From Lentzea tibetensis (GTDB lineage Bacteria > Actinomycetota > Actinomycetes > Mycobacteriales > Pseudonocardiaceae): 64,000 bases of DNA. A program made the translations under genes and the position numbers. The notes below the pieces were generated by a model. The model was given only the letters and a program-made list of their open reading frames with translations. It ran no database searches and was not told the origin of the DNA. Below, piece after piece: positions 38,037 to 46,590 of this stretch. Position 1 is the stretch's first letter, and each line of letters opens with the position of its first letter. Location of the stretch: the NCBI RefSeq assembly GCF_007845675.1, contig NZ_VOBR01000021.1:62001-126000 (forward strand), given 5' to 3'.

Positions 38037-38858
38037 GTGGTCGTGGACCGACAGGAGCTGGCCCGCTTCCTGCGCGCTCGCCGGGAGCGGATGACGCCGT
38101 TGGCCGATGGCCGCCGACGGACACCTGGGCTGCGTCGCGAGGAGGTCGCCTCGCTGGCCGGGATGTCGACCGACTACTACACGCGTCTCGAACAGGCCCG
38201 CGGTCCGCACCCGTCGGCCTCCGTGGTGGCCGGGCTCGCACGTGCTCTGGAGCTGTCCACCGACGAGCGCGACTACCTGTTCCGGCTGGTCGACGTGCCG
38301 GTGCCCGCCGCTGGTCCCGGTTCGCTCCGGCCGGGCCTGCGGCTCCTGCTCTCCCGCTTGCAGTCCGACTGCGCCACGGTGATCACCGACACGGGTGACG
38401 TGCTGGCGTGGACGCCGCTGGCCTCGCTGGTGTTTCCCGAGGTCGAGGACGGGTTGAACCTGTTCCGGCTGTTCTTCCTGTCCGGGCTGGAGAGCCGCAT
38501 CCCGGCGCCGGATCGTCTCGACGTCGCTCGCTCGCACGTCGCCGACCTGCGCGCGACGCTGGCCAGGCGGCCCTCGGTCCGGCCGCTGGTCGACTCGCTG
38601 CTGGAGAGTCCTCTGTTCGCGCGGCTGTGGGCGGAGCAGGAGGTGGCCGTGCGGCGGTCGGCGCGCAAGCGGATCGTGCACCCGGTCGTGGGGCTGCTGG
38701 AGCTCGACTGCGAGGTGCTCCTGTCGCCCGAGCAGGACCAGCGGCTGGTGCTGCACACGGCACCGCCCGGCTCGGTCACCGCCGCTCGGCTCGACTTGTT
38801 GCGTGAACGGGCCGTTGACGATCCCGCGCAGCTGTGGGTCCTGTCGCCGGGTGGATGA
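38037..38858 (+). CDS. MmyB-like HTH transcriptional regulator
   Basis: 273 residues. An XRE helix-turn-helix near the N-terminus (TPGLRREEVASLAGMSTDYYTRLEQARGPHPSASVVAGLARALEL) is followed by a MmyB-like ligand-binding domain (about 95-270). This family senses small lipophilic ligands and usually controls the divergent oxidoreductase, here the epimerase. GTG at 38037 or 38043. The stop lies two bases before the left inverted repeat of the HNH element. Confidence 0.9.
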   Translation: MVVDRQELARFLRARRERMTPLADGRRRTPGLRREEVASLAGMSTDYYTRLEQARGPHPSASVVAGLARALELSTDERDYLFRLVDVPVPAAGPGSLRPGLRLLLSRLQSDCATVITDTGDVLAWTPLASLVFPEVEDGLNLFRLFFLSGLESRIPAPDRLDVARSHVADLRATLARRPSVRPLVDSLLESPLFARLWAEQEVAVRRSARKRIVHPVVGLLELDCEVLLSPEQDQRLVLHTAPPGSVTAARLDLLRERAVDDPAQLWVLSPGG

Positions 38859-38860
38859 GT

Positions 38861-39022
38861 GCCGGGCTTCGCCCGGACCACGGGTGATGCCTCCTTCGTC
38901 GGCGTCACCCGTACCGGATTCTTGGGTGGCTTGGCACCGTGGTCCGGTCCGGTGGTCGGTTTCGTGGTTTGGTCGCGTTGAGTCCGTAGTCGCCGGGTGG
39001 TGGCTCGTCTTTTCGTTCTTTT
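38861..39022 (+). repeat. Left inverted repeat of the HNH element
   Basis: Pairs with 40240-40404 in inverted orientation: near identity over the outer 80 bases, a divergent middle, then near identity again around GCGTTGAGTCCGT and GGTGGCTCG. Hairpin 1 is CCGGGC-TTC-GCCCGG (38862-38876). Hairpin 2 is a 12-bp stem (38880-38912). The segment GGACCACGG also pairs with CCGTGGTCC further in, allowing an alternative fold. Confidence 0.85.
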
Positions 39023-39105
39023 CCTTCCGCCTCAACGATTATGGATGAGTACGTGACTCTAACGAGTGACAGCGGTTCGAACAATTGTGCGGTAATGTGT
39101 TCGTT

Positions 39106-40272
39106 GTGAACATCGAGGGGGCTCTCGACACAATCCAGCACTGCCAGAAACAGATCGACTACTGGCAGGCCCAGCAGGTTCGCGCATTGGGTGAATACGC
39201 CGAACTCACGTGGCAGGACGAGTTCGCGTCCTCCGAGATCGCCGCGATGATGCACTGGACCCGGAACTGGACCGAGGACCGGATGATGGTCTCCCGGGAT
39301 CTCGTGTCGCGGCTGCCGTTGACGGTCGACGCCCTGGAGAAGGGCGAGATCGACCTCTACAAAGCACAGATCATCCACACCCAGACCCTGCCACTCAGTG
39401 CTGAGCAGGCGGCCGAGGTCGAACAACGCGTACTCACCAAGGCGCCCGAGCAGACCAGCGTGCAGATGCGGCGCCGAGGGCGGCGGATCGTGATGAGCGT
39501 CGACCCCGACGGAACCCGCGAACGCGCCGAAGCCAAGAAAGCCGCCCGCGCCGCCGGGATGGAGTCCCTCGAGGACGACATGGCCAAACTGTGGGTCACC
39601 ATGCCCGCCGACAAAGCCATGGTCAGCTGGCTGCGCGTCGACAAGCTCGCCCGCGCCGCGAAGTTCCCCGGTGACACCCGCACCCTCAACCAGCGCCGCG
39701 CCGACGTCGTCGCCGACCTGCTGCTCGCGACCCCGGACAACGCCAGCCCGGTCAAGGTCGAGCTGCTGGTCACCGTCTCGGCCACTACGCTGATGGGTCT
39801 CGACGAGCATCCCGGCGAGATGGACGGCTACGGGCCGATCAGCGCCGACCTGGCCCGCGAACTCGCCGGGGACGCGACCTGGCGCCGTCTGCTCACCGAC
39901 CCGGCCTCCGGCGCCCTGCTCGATGTCGGCACCAGCACCTACCGGCCCCCGGCGCATCTGCGCCGGTTCATGTGGGCGCGGGACAAGACCTGCACCCAGT
40001 ACGGCTGCACCGCGAAAGCCACCCGCTGCGACCTCGACCACACGGTCCCGTTCCCCGAAGGCCCGACCGCCGACCACAACCTCGGCCCCCGGTGCGGACA
40101 CGACCACCGCCTCAAGCACGAATCAGCCTGGCAAATCACCCAACCCTCCCCAGGCACATTCCGGTGCGTCAGCCCCACCGGCCGCGTCTACATCCGCGAA
40201 CCCGAACCAGTCCTCCCCGGCTTCAACTATGAACCAAGAGAAAGAATGAAAAGGCGAGCCACCGCCCGGTAA
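39106..40272 (+). CDS. DUF222 domain protein with C-terminal HNH endonuclease motif
   Basis: About 388 residues. The N-terminal two thirds fit DUF222 (LGEYAELTW, SEIAAMMHWTRNWTEDRM, LPLTVDALEKGEIDLYKAQII). The C-terminus has CTQYGCTAKATRCDLDHTVPFPEGPTADHNLGPRCGHDHRLKH, the HNH nuclease core with zinc cysteines. The 3' end reaches 33 bp into the right inverted repeat. Start is uncertain: GTG at 39106, with TAATGT seven bases upstream that could be a -10 of a leaderless transcript; TTG 39085 and GTG 39097 are alternatives. Confidence 0.88.
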   Translation: MNIEGALDTIQHCQKQIDYWQAQQVRALGEYAELTWQDEFASSEIAAMMHWTRNWTEDRMMVSRDLVSRLPLTVDALEKGEIDLYKAQIIHTQTLPLSAEQAAEVEQRVLTKAPEQTSVQMRRRGRRIVMSVDPDGTRERAEAKKAARAAGMESLEDDMAKLWVTMPADKAMVSWLRVDKLARAAKFPGDTRTLNQRRADVVADLLLATPDNASPVKVELLVTVSATTLMGLDEHPGEMDGYGPISADLARELAGDATWRRLLTDPASGALLDVGTSTYRPPAHLRRFMWARDKTCTQYGCTAKATRCDLDHTVPFPEGPTADHNLGPRCGHDHRLKHESAWQITQPSPGTFRCVSPTGRVYIREPEPVLPGFNYEPRERMKRRATAR

Positions 40273-40404
40273 CCACGGACTCAACGCAACGAGAATCTCG
40301 CAAGGCAAGCATCGGATCGGGACCACGGTGCCAAGCCACCCAAGAACTCGGTACGCGTGACGCCGACGGAGGAGGCATCACGCGTGGTCCGGGCGAAGCC
40401 CGGC
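40240..40404 (-). repeat. Right inverted repeat of the HNH element
   Basis: Reverse complement of the left repeat with scattered differences. The hairpin at 40353-40385 keeps its 12-bp stem although one pair has changed from G:C (left) to C:G (right). The terminal hairpin CCGGGC-TTC-GCCCGG is identical. It includes the end of the HNH gene and stops 73 bp before purK. Confidence 0.85.
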
Positions 40405-40477
40405 AACCCACGCTCCCGGCCGCTTACCTGCGGTCGCGCGATGGACCAGCCATTTAGCCCAGTAGAGTGCGTAACCC

Positions 40478-41661
40478 GTGGACTCCCGAACCCGTCTCCC
40501 CGTCGTCGGCATGATCGGTGGCGGCCAGCTCGCGCGCATGACGCACCAGGCCGCGATCCCGCTCGGCCAGTCCCTGCGCGTGCTCGCCGCGTCCGAATCG
40601 GACCCCGCCGCCCTGGTCGCCCGTGACGTCGTGCTGGGCACGCACACGGACCTCGACGCGTTGCGCGCGTTCGCGAAGGGCTGCGAGGTCGTCACGTTCG
40701 ACCACGAGCACGTGCCCGGCGAGCACCTGCGGGCGCTGCTCGCCGAAGGCGTGAAGGTGTTCCCCGGTCCGGAAGCGCTGCTGTACGCGCAGGACAAGTG
40801 GGAGATGCGCGAGAAGCTGTCGTCGCTCGGCCTGCCGGTCCCGCCGTACGCGGCGGTCTCGAACGTCCAGGACGTGCTGCGCTTCGGCGCCGCCGAGGGC
40901 TGGCCGTGCGTGCTGAAGGCGGTGCGCGGCGGGTACGACGGCAAGGGCGTGTGGATGCTGAACACGCCGTCGAGCGCCGAACGCGTGGTGCCGGAACTGC
41001 TGGCCGCCGGAACGCCGCTCATGGTCGAGCAGTGCGTGCCGATGCGCCGCGAGCTGGCCGCGCTGGTCGCGCGCTCGCCGTTCGGGCAGGGCGCGGCGTG
41101 GCCGGTCGTCGAGACCGTGCAGCGAGACGGCATCTGCGTCGAGGTGCTCGCCCCCGCGCCCGGAGTGGACGGTGAGGCCGCGCAAGCGCTTGCGCTCCAG
41201 GTCGCGGACGCGCTCGGCGTCGTCGGTGTGTTGGCGGTCGAACTGTTCGAGACCGCGTCCGGTGTGGTCGTGAACGAGCTCGCGATGCGTCCGCACAACT
41301 CGGGCCACTGGACGATCGAGGGCGCGCGGACGTCCCAGTTCGAACAGCACCTGCGCGCGGTGCTCGACTACCCGCTCGGCGCGACCGACCTCATGGCACC
41401 CGCGGTCGTCATGGCGAACGTGCTGGGCGCGATGACGCCGGTCGCGATGGGCCCGGACGAGCGCCTGCACCACCTGTTCGCGCGGTTCCCGGACGCCCAC
41501 GTGCACCTGTACGGCAAGGAGGAGCGGCCGGGTCGCAAGATCGGGCACGTGACCTTCCTCGGCGCCGAGATGGAAGCCGTTCGCTCAAGGGCCAAGCTGT
41601 CCGCGCATTGGCTTTCCACGGGCGAATGGCTCGACGGATACGACATTCACGGAGGCACGGA

Positions 41662-41665
<4 letters not shown>
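40478..41665 (+). CDS. purK: 5-(carboxyamino)imidazole ribonucleotide synthase
   Basis: ATP-grasp enzyme that makes N5-CAIR from AIR and bicarbonate in purine synthesis. 395 residues: [11 protein letters not shown] at the N-terminus, [23 protein letters not shown], the loop [16 protein letters not shown], and [40 protein letters not shown] with metal ligands. GTG start at 40478. Its stop overlaps purE (GTGA). Confidence 0.95.
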
Positions 41666-42150
<485 letters not shown>

Positions 42151-42178
42151 GTGCGCAACGGCACACGACGTGCCAGGT

Positions 42179-42208
42179 GAACGTTCGCTAACATTCCTCT
42201 CAGATAAT
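42179..42208 (+). promoter_or_regulatory. Likely promoter of the acyl-CoA dehydrogenase gene
   Basis: GATAAT (42203-42208) is a good -10 box; TGAACG (42179-42184) about 18 bases upstream is a weak -35 and overlaps the palindrome GAACGTTC. A GGGAGG ribosome site and GTG start follow at 42229. Confidence 0.45.
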
Positions 42209-42228
42209 CCTACTGGGAGGTAACACCG

Positions 42229-43392
42229 GTGAACCCGAGCTTCGGCACCTACCAGCTCGCCGAGGAGCACGAGGCGCTGCGAGAGGCCGTGCGCTCGCTC
42301 GCCGAGAAGGAGATCAAGCCCTTCGCCGCCGACGTCGACGAGCAGGAGCGCTACCCGTCCGAGGCGCACAACGCCCTCGTCAAGTCGGGTTTCGCGGGCG
42401 TCCACATCCCCGAGGCCTACGACGGCCAGGGCGCGGACTCCGTCGCGACGTGCATCGTGATCGAGGAGATCGCGCGCGTCTGCGCGTCGTCGTCCCTGAT
42501 CCCGGCCGTGAACAAGCTCGGCACCATGCCGATCCTGCTCTCGGCGTCCGAGTCGCTGAAGCAGCAGGTCCTGCCGTCCATCGCGTCCGGCGAGGCCATG
42601 GCGTCCTACGCGCTGTCCGAGCGCGAGGCGGGCTCCGACACGGCGTCCATGCGCACGCGGGCCCTGCTGGACGGTGACCACTGGGTGCTCAACGGCACCA
42701 AGTGCTGGATCACCAACGCCGGCGAGTCCTCCTGGTACACCGTCATGGCCGTGACGGACCCCAAGGCAGCCAAGAAGTCCGCGGGCATCTCGGCGTTCGT
42801 CGTCCACAAGGACGACCCCGGCTTCTCGGTGGGCCCGAAGGAGCGCAAGCTCGGCATCAAGGGCTCACCGACCCGCGAGATCTACTTCGAGAACTGCACG
42901 ATCCCGGCCGACCGCACCATCGGCGACCCCGGCACCGGCCTGAAGACGGCACTCGCGACCCTCGACCACACCCGCCCGACCATCGGCGCCCAGGCCGTCG
43001 GCATCGCGCAGGGCGCACTCGAGGCAGCGGTCGACTACGTCAAGGACCGCAAGCAGTTCGGCAAGTCGATCGCCGACTTCCAGGGCGTCCAGTTCATGCT
43101 CGCCGACATGGCGATGAAGATCGAGGCCGCCCGCCACATGGTGTACGCGGCCGCCGCCAAGGCCGAGCGCGGCGAGCAGAACATCGGCTTCATCACCGCC
43201 GCCGCCAAGTGCTTCGCGTCCGACGTGGCCATGGAGGTCACCACCGACGCCGTGCAGCTCTTCGGTGGCGCCGGCTACACGCGCGACTTCCCCGTCGAGC
43301 GCATGATGCGCGACGCGAAGATCACGCAGATCTACGAGGGCACCAACCAGATTCAGCGGGTCGTCATGTCCCGCGCCCTGCTCAAGGGCTGA
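42229..43392 (+). CDS. Acyl-CoA dehydrogenase (FadE25-like)
   Basis: 387-residue FAD acyl-CoA dehydrogenase of beta-oxidation. Signatures: YALSEREAGSD at the FAD site, GTKCWITNAG, RPTIGAQAVGIAQGALEAAVDYVKDRKQFGK and the end QLFGGAGYTRDFPVERMMRDAKITQIYEGTNQIQRVVMSRALL, with the catalytic Glu in IYEGT. In mycobacteria fadE25 follows purE in the same way. Ends in a hairpin. Confidence 0.94.
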   Translation: MNPSFGTYQLAEEHEALREAVRSLAEKEIKPFAADVDEQERYPSEAHNALVKSGFAGVHIPEAYDGQGADSVATCIVIEEIARVCASSSLIPAVNKLGTMPILLSASESLKQQVLPSIASGEAMASYALSEREAGSDTASMRTRALLDGDHWVLNGTKCWITNAGESSWYTVMAVTDPKAAKKSAGISAFVVHKDDPGFSVGPKERKLGIKGSPTREIYFENCTIPADRTIGDPGTGLKTALATLDHTRPTIGAQAVGIAQGALEAAVDYVKDRKQFGKSIADFQGVQFMLADMAMKIEAARHMVYAAAAKAERGEQNIGFITAAAKCFASDVAMEVTTDAVQLFGGAGYTRDFPVERMMRDAKITQIYEGTNQIQRVVMSRALLKG

Positions 43393-43406
43393 GCACGCCC
43401 CAGTCG

Positions 43407-43439
43407 AGAGGCTCCTGGTCCACGTGATCAGGAGCCTCT
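43407..43439 (+). terminator. 11-bp hairpin after the acyl-CoA dehydrogenase gene
   Basis: AGAGGCTCCTG (43407-43417) pairs with CAGGAGCCTCT (43429-43439) around an 11-base loop, 14 bases after the stop. Its TGATCAGGAG run is also part of the glpD terminator stem. Confidence 0.85.
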
Positions 43440-43544
43440 TCGCGTTGAAGGGCGAGTCAGTAGGCACACAGCCCTACTGGCGTATGTCCTGTGTTCGCCG
43501 AACCTGCCATCGTCGAATTTGCCGACGATGGCGGGGGAGTGGAC

Positions 43545-44309
43545 ATGGACCTGATGAGTTGGCTTGCCGTGGTGAGCGGCGTGATCTCGATCATCGCCTT
43601 TGTGTTCGCGATCTGGGTGTGGCTCAAGTCCGACATCAAGGTTCTCGAACTGTCAGCCGCATTGCAGACCGTGCACGGCATCGCTGAATCCGTCGTGTGG
43701 AACACGCATTTCGTCAATGCGGGCGATGAGTCCACGCGACTCAGTCAGATGGAACGCGCGCACGGTCAGGTCATGGCCATTCGGACGTTGACGGCGAAGT
43801 ACGTCGAGGTCCAGGTCGGCTACCGGAACACCGAGATCGGGACCTTGATCGATCGCCGGATCATCTGGACCACCGACTGGCTCGGCAGGCTGGAGTCCTC
43901 GCGAGAGGTGCGCGAGGTGTGGTTGCTGACCCACGACCTCGAGCCGGACCTCAGTGCGGCCAAGACAACAGCCATGGTGAAGAAGAACGTGGCCACGGGA
44001 ACGCGCTACGTCTATTTTCACCCCGCCGACCTTCCTGATGTGGAAAGCAAGGTGCGGAGGTTGCGGCGCAACGTCGGAGGCGACACAGTGCAGGTCAGGT
44101 TCGTCGCGATCAGCGATCCCGGCTTGTTCACGCCAGCGAACGTCATCATGTTCTTCAAAGACGAACCCGCGTACGGGACGGACCTCGTGTTCCAGGAGAT
44201 CGTCCTCACCAAGATTTCCGAACGCGGAATCTTTTGGCAGGAACACGAACGCGACTACGCGGCCAAGCTCGTCCACCGGCTGCGACAGGAGTTGGACAGG
44301 GCCTCGTAA
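43545..44309 (+). CDS. Single-TM anchored cytosolic protein of unknown function
   Basis: 254 residues. One N-terminal helix (LMSWLAVVSGVISIIAFVFAIWVWL, about 4-28) anchors the protein; the rest is cytosolic. The core EVREVWLLTHDLEPDL, MVKKNVATGTRYVYFHPADLPDVESKVRRLR and VQVRFVAISDPGLFTPANVIMF resembles a phospholipase-D-like or nucleotide-sensor type fold seen in several signalling proteins, but I cannot name the family. It has lower GC and more AA/TT codons than its neighbours, suggesting transfer. ATG at 43545 with GGGGGAG upstream. Confidence 0.6.
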   Translation: MDLMSWLAVVSGVISIIAFVFAIWVWLKSDIKVLELSAALQTVHGIAESVVWNTHFVNAGDESTRLSQMERAHGQVMAIRTLTAKYVEVQVGYRNTEIGTLIDRRIIWTTDWLGRLESSREVREVWLLTHDLEPDLSAAKTTAMVKKNVATGTRYVYFHPADLPDVESKVRRLRRNVGGDTVQVRFVAISDPGLFTPANVIMFFKDEPAYGTDLVFQEIVLTKISERGIFWQEHERDYAAKLVHRLRQELDRAS

Positions 44310-44313
44310 ATGA

Positions 44314-44691
44314 TCAACTCCGGGGCTCGAACAGCTCGACCAGGTTGCCCGCCGGGTCGGCGATCAGGATCTGACGACCGCCGGGCCCCGAGACGAGGTC
44401 GCTGCGGAACTGCAGCCCGGCGGCCTGCAGCCGGGAGATCTCGGCGTCGAGGTCGCTGACGACGAGGTGGATGCGGTTGCGGCCCGCGGCACCGGAGTCG
44501 GCGGGGGTGGCGCGGGCCCCGGAGCTCGCCGGGCCGGACAGCAGCAGGCGCAGCGGGCCGCGGACCACGTCGGCGAACGCGGGTGCGGCGTTGGTGTGGG
44601 CGGTGAAGCCGAGGTGGGTCGTGTAGAAGTCGACGGCGGCCTGCACGTCGTCGACCAGGTAGCGAACGCTGGCCAACTGGGGAGCGGTCAT
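44314..44691 (-). CDS. VOC-superfamily protein
   Basis: 125-residue VOC-fold protein: VRYLVDDVQAAVDFYTTHLGF, RIHLVVSDLDAEISRLQAAG and ILIADPAGNLVELFEP with a metal-type Glu at the end. Likely a glyoxalase-like lyase or resistance protein of unknown substrate. Its ATG overlaps the stop of the ArsR-ArsC fusion (ATGA), so it is the second gene of that operon. Confidence 0.88.
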   Translation of the reverse strand: MTAPQLASVRYLVDDVQAAVDFYTTHLGFTAHTNAAPAFADVVRGPLRLLLSGPASSGARATPADSGAAGRNRIHLVVSDLDAEISRLQAAGLQFRSDLVSGPGGRQILIADPAGNLVELFEPRS

Positions 44692-45392
44692 GCCGGTACC
44701 TCCTGGAGTGAGGGCAGCAGGTGGCGGACGCGGGTGTCGATCTCCGCGGTGATGCGCTGGAACACGGGATAGGTGTCGGGCTCGGCCAGGCTCCAGTGGG
44801 TCCGCACTGAGCCGGGGAACGCGGGCAGGACCTCGCGGACCCTGTCGCACAGGCTGATCACGTGGTCGAACCGGTGGCCTGCCACCTCGTCCAGAGAACG
44901 CGGGTGCGCGGCGATGTCGATGCCGTAGCCCGAGCGCAACGCGAGCACCGCGTGCGGGTTGATGTGCGGCTTCGGATGGCTGCCCGCGCTGGTGACCGAC
45001 ACCTGGCCGCGGGTGTGGTGGCGCAGCAACGCCTCGGCGACGGGGGAACGGGCGCTGTTGCCCGTGCACGTGAAGAGCACGTGGCGCGGTGCGAACGTCG
45101 TCGACGGAGAGGGACGCAGCGCCGGGTGGAGTGCGGCGCCGACCGAGGCCAGCGCCGAGGAGCAGCGGTCCAGGTCCAGGTGGTAGTAGCTGTCGCGGCC
45201 GTCGAAGTCGCTGCGGCGGGACGCGACCAGGCCCTCCTCGCGCAGCAGGCGCAGGTGGTAGGAGACCAGGTTCTGCGGTTCGCCGACCAGGTCCGTCAGC
45301 TCGCGGACCCGGTGGTCGCCCGCGGCCAGCGACGTCAGCAACCGCCACCGCAGGGGGTGTGCGGCCAGCCGTACGAACGCCGGAGGCTCCAC
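44688..45392 (-). CDS. ArsR-type regulator fused to low-molecular-weight phosphatase (ArsC-like)
   Basis: 234 residues in two domains. Residues 1-85 form an ArsR winged helix (LRWRLLTSLAAGDHRVRELTDLVGEPQNLVSYHLRLLREEGLVASRR). Residues about 100-230 form an LMW-PTP/arsenate reductase fold with P-loop CTGNSARSP and the later ISLCDRV. Such fusions are known in actinobacteria near arsenic genes, but no arsenic exporter is seen here. Likely an As(III) or oxidant sensor linked to an arsenate reductase. Confidence 0.88.
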   Translation of the reverse strand: MEPPAFVRLAAHPLRWRLLTSLAAGDHRVRELTDLVGEPQNLVSYHLRLLREEGLVASRRSDFDGRDSYYHLDLDRCSSALASVGAALHPALRPSPSTTFAPRHVLFTCTGNSARSPVAEALLRHHTRGQVSVTSAGSHPKPHINPHAVLALRSGYGIDIAAHPRSLDEVAGHRFDHVISLCDRVREVLPAFPGSVRTHWSLAEPDTYPVFQRITAEIDTRVRHLLPSLQEVPA

Positions 45393-45405
45393 GCCCCCGA
45401 CAATA

Positions 45406-45423
45406 CATCAAACTGGTTTGATG
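45406..45423. promoter_or_regulatory. ArsR-type operator
   Basis: CATCAAAC-TG-GTTTGATG, a perfect 8-bp inverted repeat, 13 bases before the fusion gene start. It matches the ATCAA-N6-TTGAT style of ArsR sites and lies in the only A/T-rich stretch of this gap, so autoregulation is likely. Confidence 0.82.
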
Positions 45424-45429
45424 GACCTG

Positions 45430-45618
45430 TCAGCCGTTCGTGACGTGATCGACGACGCCTCCGCGGTGCCACACGCGCATGCGGTCCTCGCGGAAGTCCA
45501 TCGTCACCATCGGGTTCGTGTCCAGGTCCAGCACCTGGACGTCGTACCCGTCGGACTCGAGGCGGCCCACGGCGTCAGCCACGGGCCGCCCGGACAGGGT
45601 GCTCAGGTCGAAGGTCAT
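45430..45618 (-). CDS. I78-like small peptidase inhibitor family protein
   Basis: 62 residues. GRPVADAVGRLESDGYDVQVLD followed by TMDFREDRMRVW, then GVVDHVTNG, fits the I78/potato-inhibitor-I-like fold (the RMRVW strand and the G-x-V end). No signal peptide, so it acts in the cytosol if at all. It is the last gene before the ArsR operator on the minus strand and may be transcribed with the SRPBCC gene upstream. Confidence 0.7.
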   Translation of the reverse strand: MTFDLSTLSGRPVADAVGRLESDGYDVQVLDLDTNPMVTMDFREDRMRVWHRGGVVDHVTNG

Positions 45619-45642
45619 GCACCCATCGAAGCAGAAAGGGCG

Positions 45643-46116
45643 TCACTCGAACGTCGGGAGCAGCTCAGCGAGGCGGTCGTACGAACGGCCCGCGCCGTCG
45701 GACATCCCCGTCGCCAGCACGGCGTCGCGGACTTCCAGCGACGGCAGCTGCATCGTCGCCGTCATGGTGGTCACGCCGTCGGACTCGACGAAGGTCGTGG
45801 TCACCTGCGCGGGCGGGTTGTCCTCGAAGTGTTCGGTGTGGACGATGCGCGAGTGGGGCGTGAGCTCCTCGTACGAGCCGTACATCTCGAACGGGGCGCC
45901 TTCGGCGTCGGACGGTGCCCAGCCGTAGCGCCACTTGCCGCCCACCTGGAGATCGATCTCGCAGATCGGCATGGTCCAGCCGTCGGGGCCCAGCAGCCAC
46001 CGCTGCACCAGCGCCGGCGTGGTGAACGCCTTCCACACCAGGGAAGCCGGGGCGTTGAACACGCGGGTCATCGTGATCTCGGTGTCCGAGGGCAGCGTGA
46101 CGAGGGTTTCAGTCAT
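45643..46116 (-). CDS. SRPBCC/AHSA1 domain protein
   Basis: 157-residue START/Bet v1-like fold: RVFNAPASLVWKAFTTPALVQRWL at the N-terminus, then GGKWRYGW and a long C-terminal helix. AHSA1-type proteins bind a small hydrophobic ligand. Paired with the ArsR regulator just upstream (8-bp overlap), a very common two-gene unit of unknown ligand. Confidence 0.92.
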   Translation of the reverse strand: MTETLVTLPSDTEITMTRVFNAPASLVWKAFTTPALVQRWLLGPDGWTMPICEIDLQVGGKWRYGWAPSDAEGAPFEMYGSYEELTPHSRIVHTEHFEDNPPAQVTTTFVESDGVTTMTATMQLPSLEVRDAVLATGMSDGAGRSYDRLAELLPTFE

Positions 46117-46444
46117 CGGATTGCTCCTTCATCTCTTCGAGGAGTGCGTCGAGACGCGTGTAGGACGCGTCCCAGAACTGGCGGAAGTTCTCCGCCCACG
46201 CGGAGACCTCCCGCAACGGCGCGGCCGACAGCAGGCAGGGACGCCACTGCGCCTCCCGGCCTCGGGTGATCAACCCGGCCCGCTCCAGCACGTGCAGGTG
46301 CTTGGTGATCGCAGGCCCGCTCATCGCGAACGGTGCCGAGAGCTCCTTCACGGTGGCCTCACCCTCAGCCAGTCGCGCGAGGATCGCGCGGCGGGTCGGG
46401 TCGGCCAGTGCCGCGAACACGAGGCTCAGTGGGTCCGTTGCCAT
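46109..46444 (-). CDS. ArsR-family HTH regulator
   Basis: 111 residues: ALADPTRRAILARLAEGEATVKELSAPFAMSGPAITKHLHVLERAGLITRGREAQWR, winged helix without metal cysteines. It heads the SRPBCC operon and probably binds the palindrome just upstream of its start. Confidence 0.93.
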   Translation of the reverse strand: MATDPLSLVFAALADPTRRAILARLAEGEATVKELSAPFAMSGPAITKHLHVLERAGLITRGREAQWRPCLLSAAPLREVSAWAENFRQFWDASYTRLDALLEEMKEQSDD

Positions 46445-46453
46445 GAGAGTGCC

Positions 46454-46467
46454 TAACCGCTCGGTTA
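46454..46467. promoter_or_regulatory. Likely operator of the ArsR/SRPBCC operon
   Basis: TAACCG-CT-CGGTTA is a perfect 6-bp inverted repeat 9 bases from the regulator start. It is followed by an AATTAACTACTAGGTTAG stretch that repeats the GGTTA half-site. A divergent promoter for doxX lies about 90 bp away. Confidence 0.65.
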
Positions 46468-46558
46468 ATTAACTACTAGGTTAGACGCGCTGGACAGGAA
46501 GTCAAGAGGCAATCGACAGGGTCCCGACAGTCCGCAACTGGTTGAAATCGGTACAATG

Positions 46559-46576
46559 TAGTTAAAATTCGAACTA
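46559..46576. promoter_or_regulatory. Promoter region of doxX with TAGTT/AACTA inverted repeat
   Basis: TAGTT-N8-AACTA surrounds TAAAAT (46563-46568), a plausible -10; TTGAAA at 46542 is a possible -35 with a short 15-base spacer. This A/T-rich patch is unusual for the window. Confidence 0.4.
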
Positions 46577-46590
46577 TGTCGGGGAGTGTC

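Larger units (their letters stand above)
38861..40404. mobile_element. DUF222/HNH element bounded by about 160-bp inverted repeats (REP13E12-like)
   Basis: A 1.5-kb unit made of one DUF222/HNH gene between imperfect inverted repeats 38861-39022 and 40240-40404. The outer ends fold into two hairpins with a compensatory base change between the copies. Its contents match the 13E12/REP13E12 repeat family known from M. tuberculosis. No target-site duplication is visible. It lies between the epimerase regulator and purK. Mobility is inferred, not shown. Confidence 0.72.

Noticed and set aside
38861-40404. The HNH element as a composite transposon or intein.
   Set aside because: No transposase; the gene is not inside another protein frame; inverted repeats and DUF222 suit the 13E12 family better.
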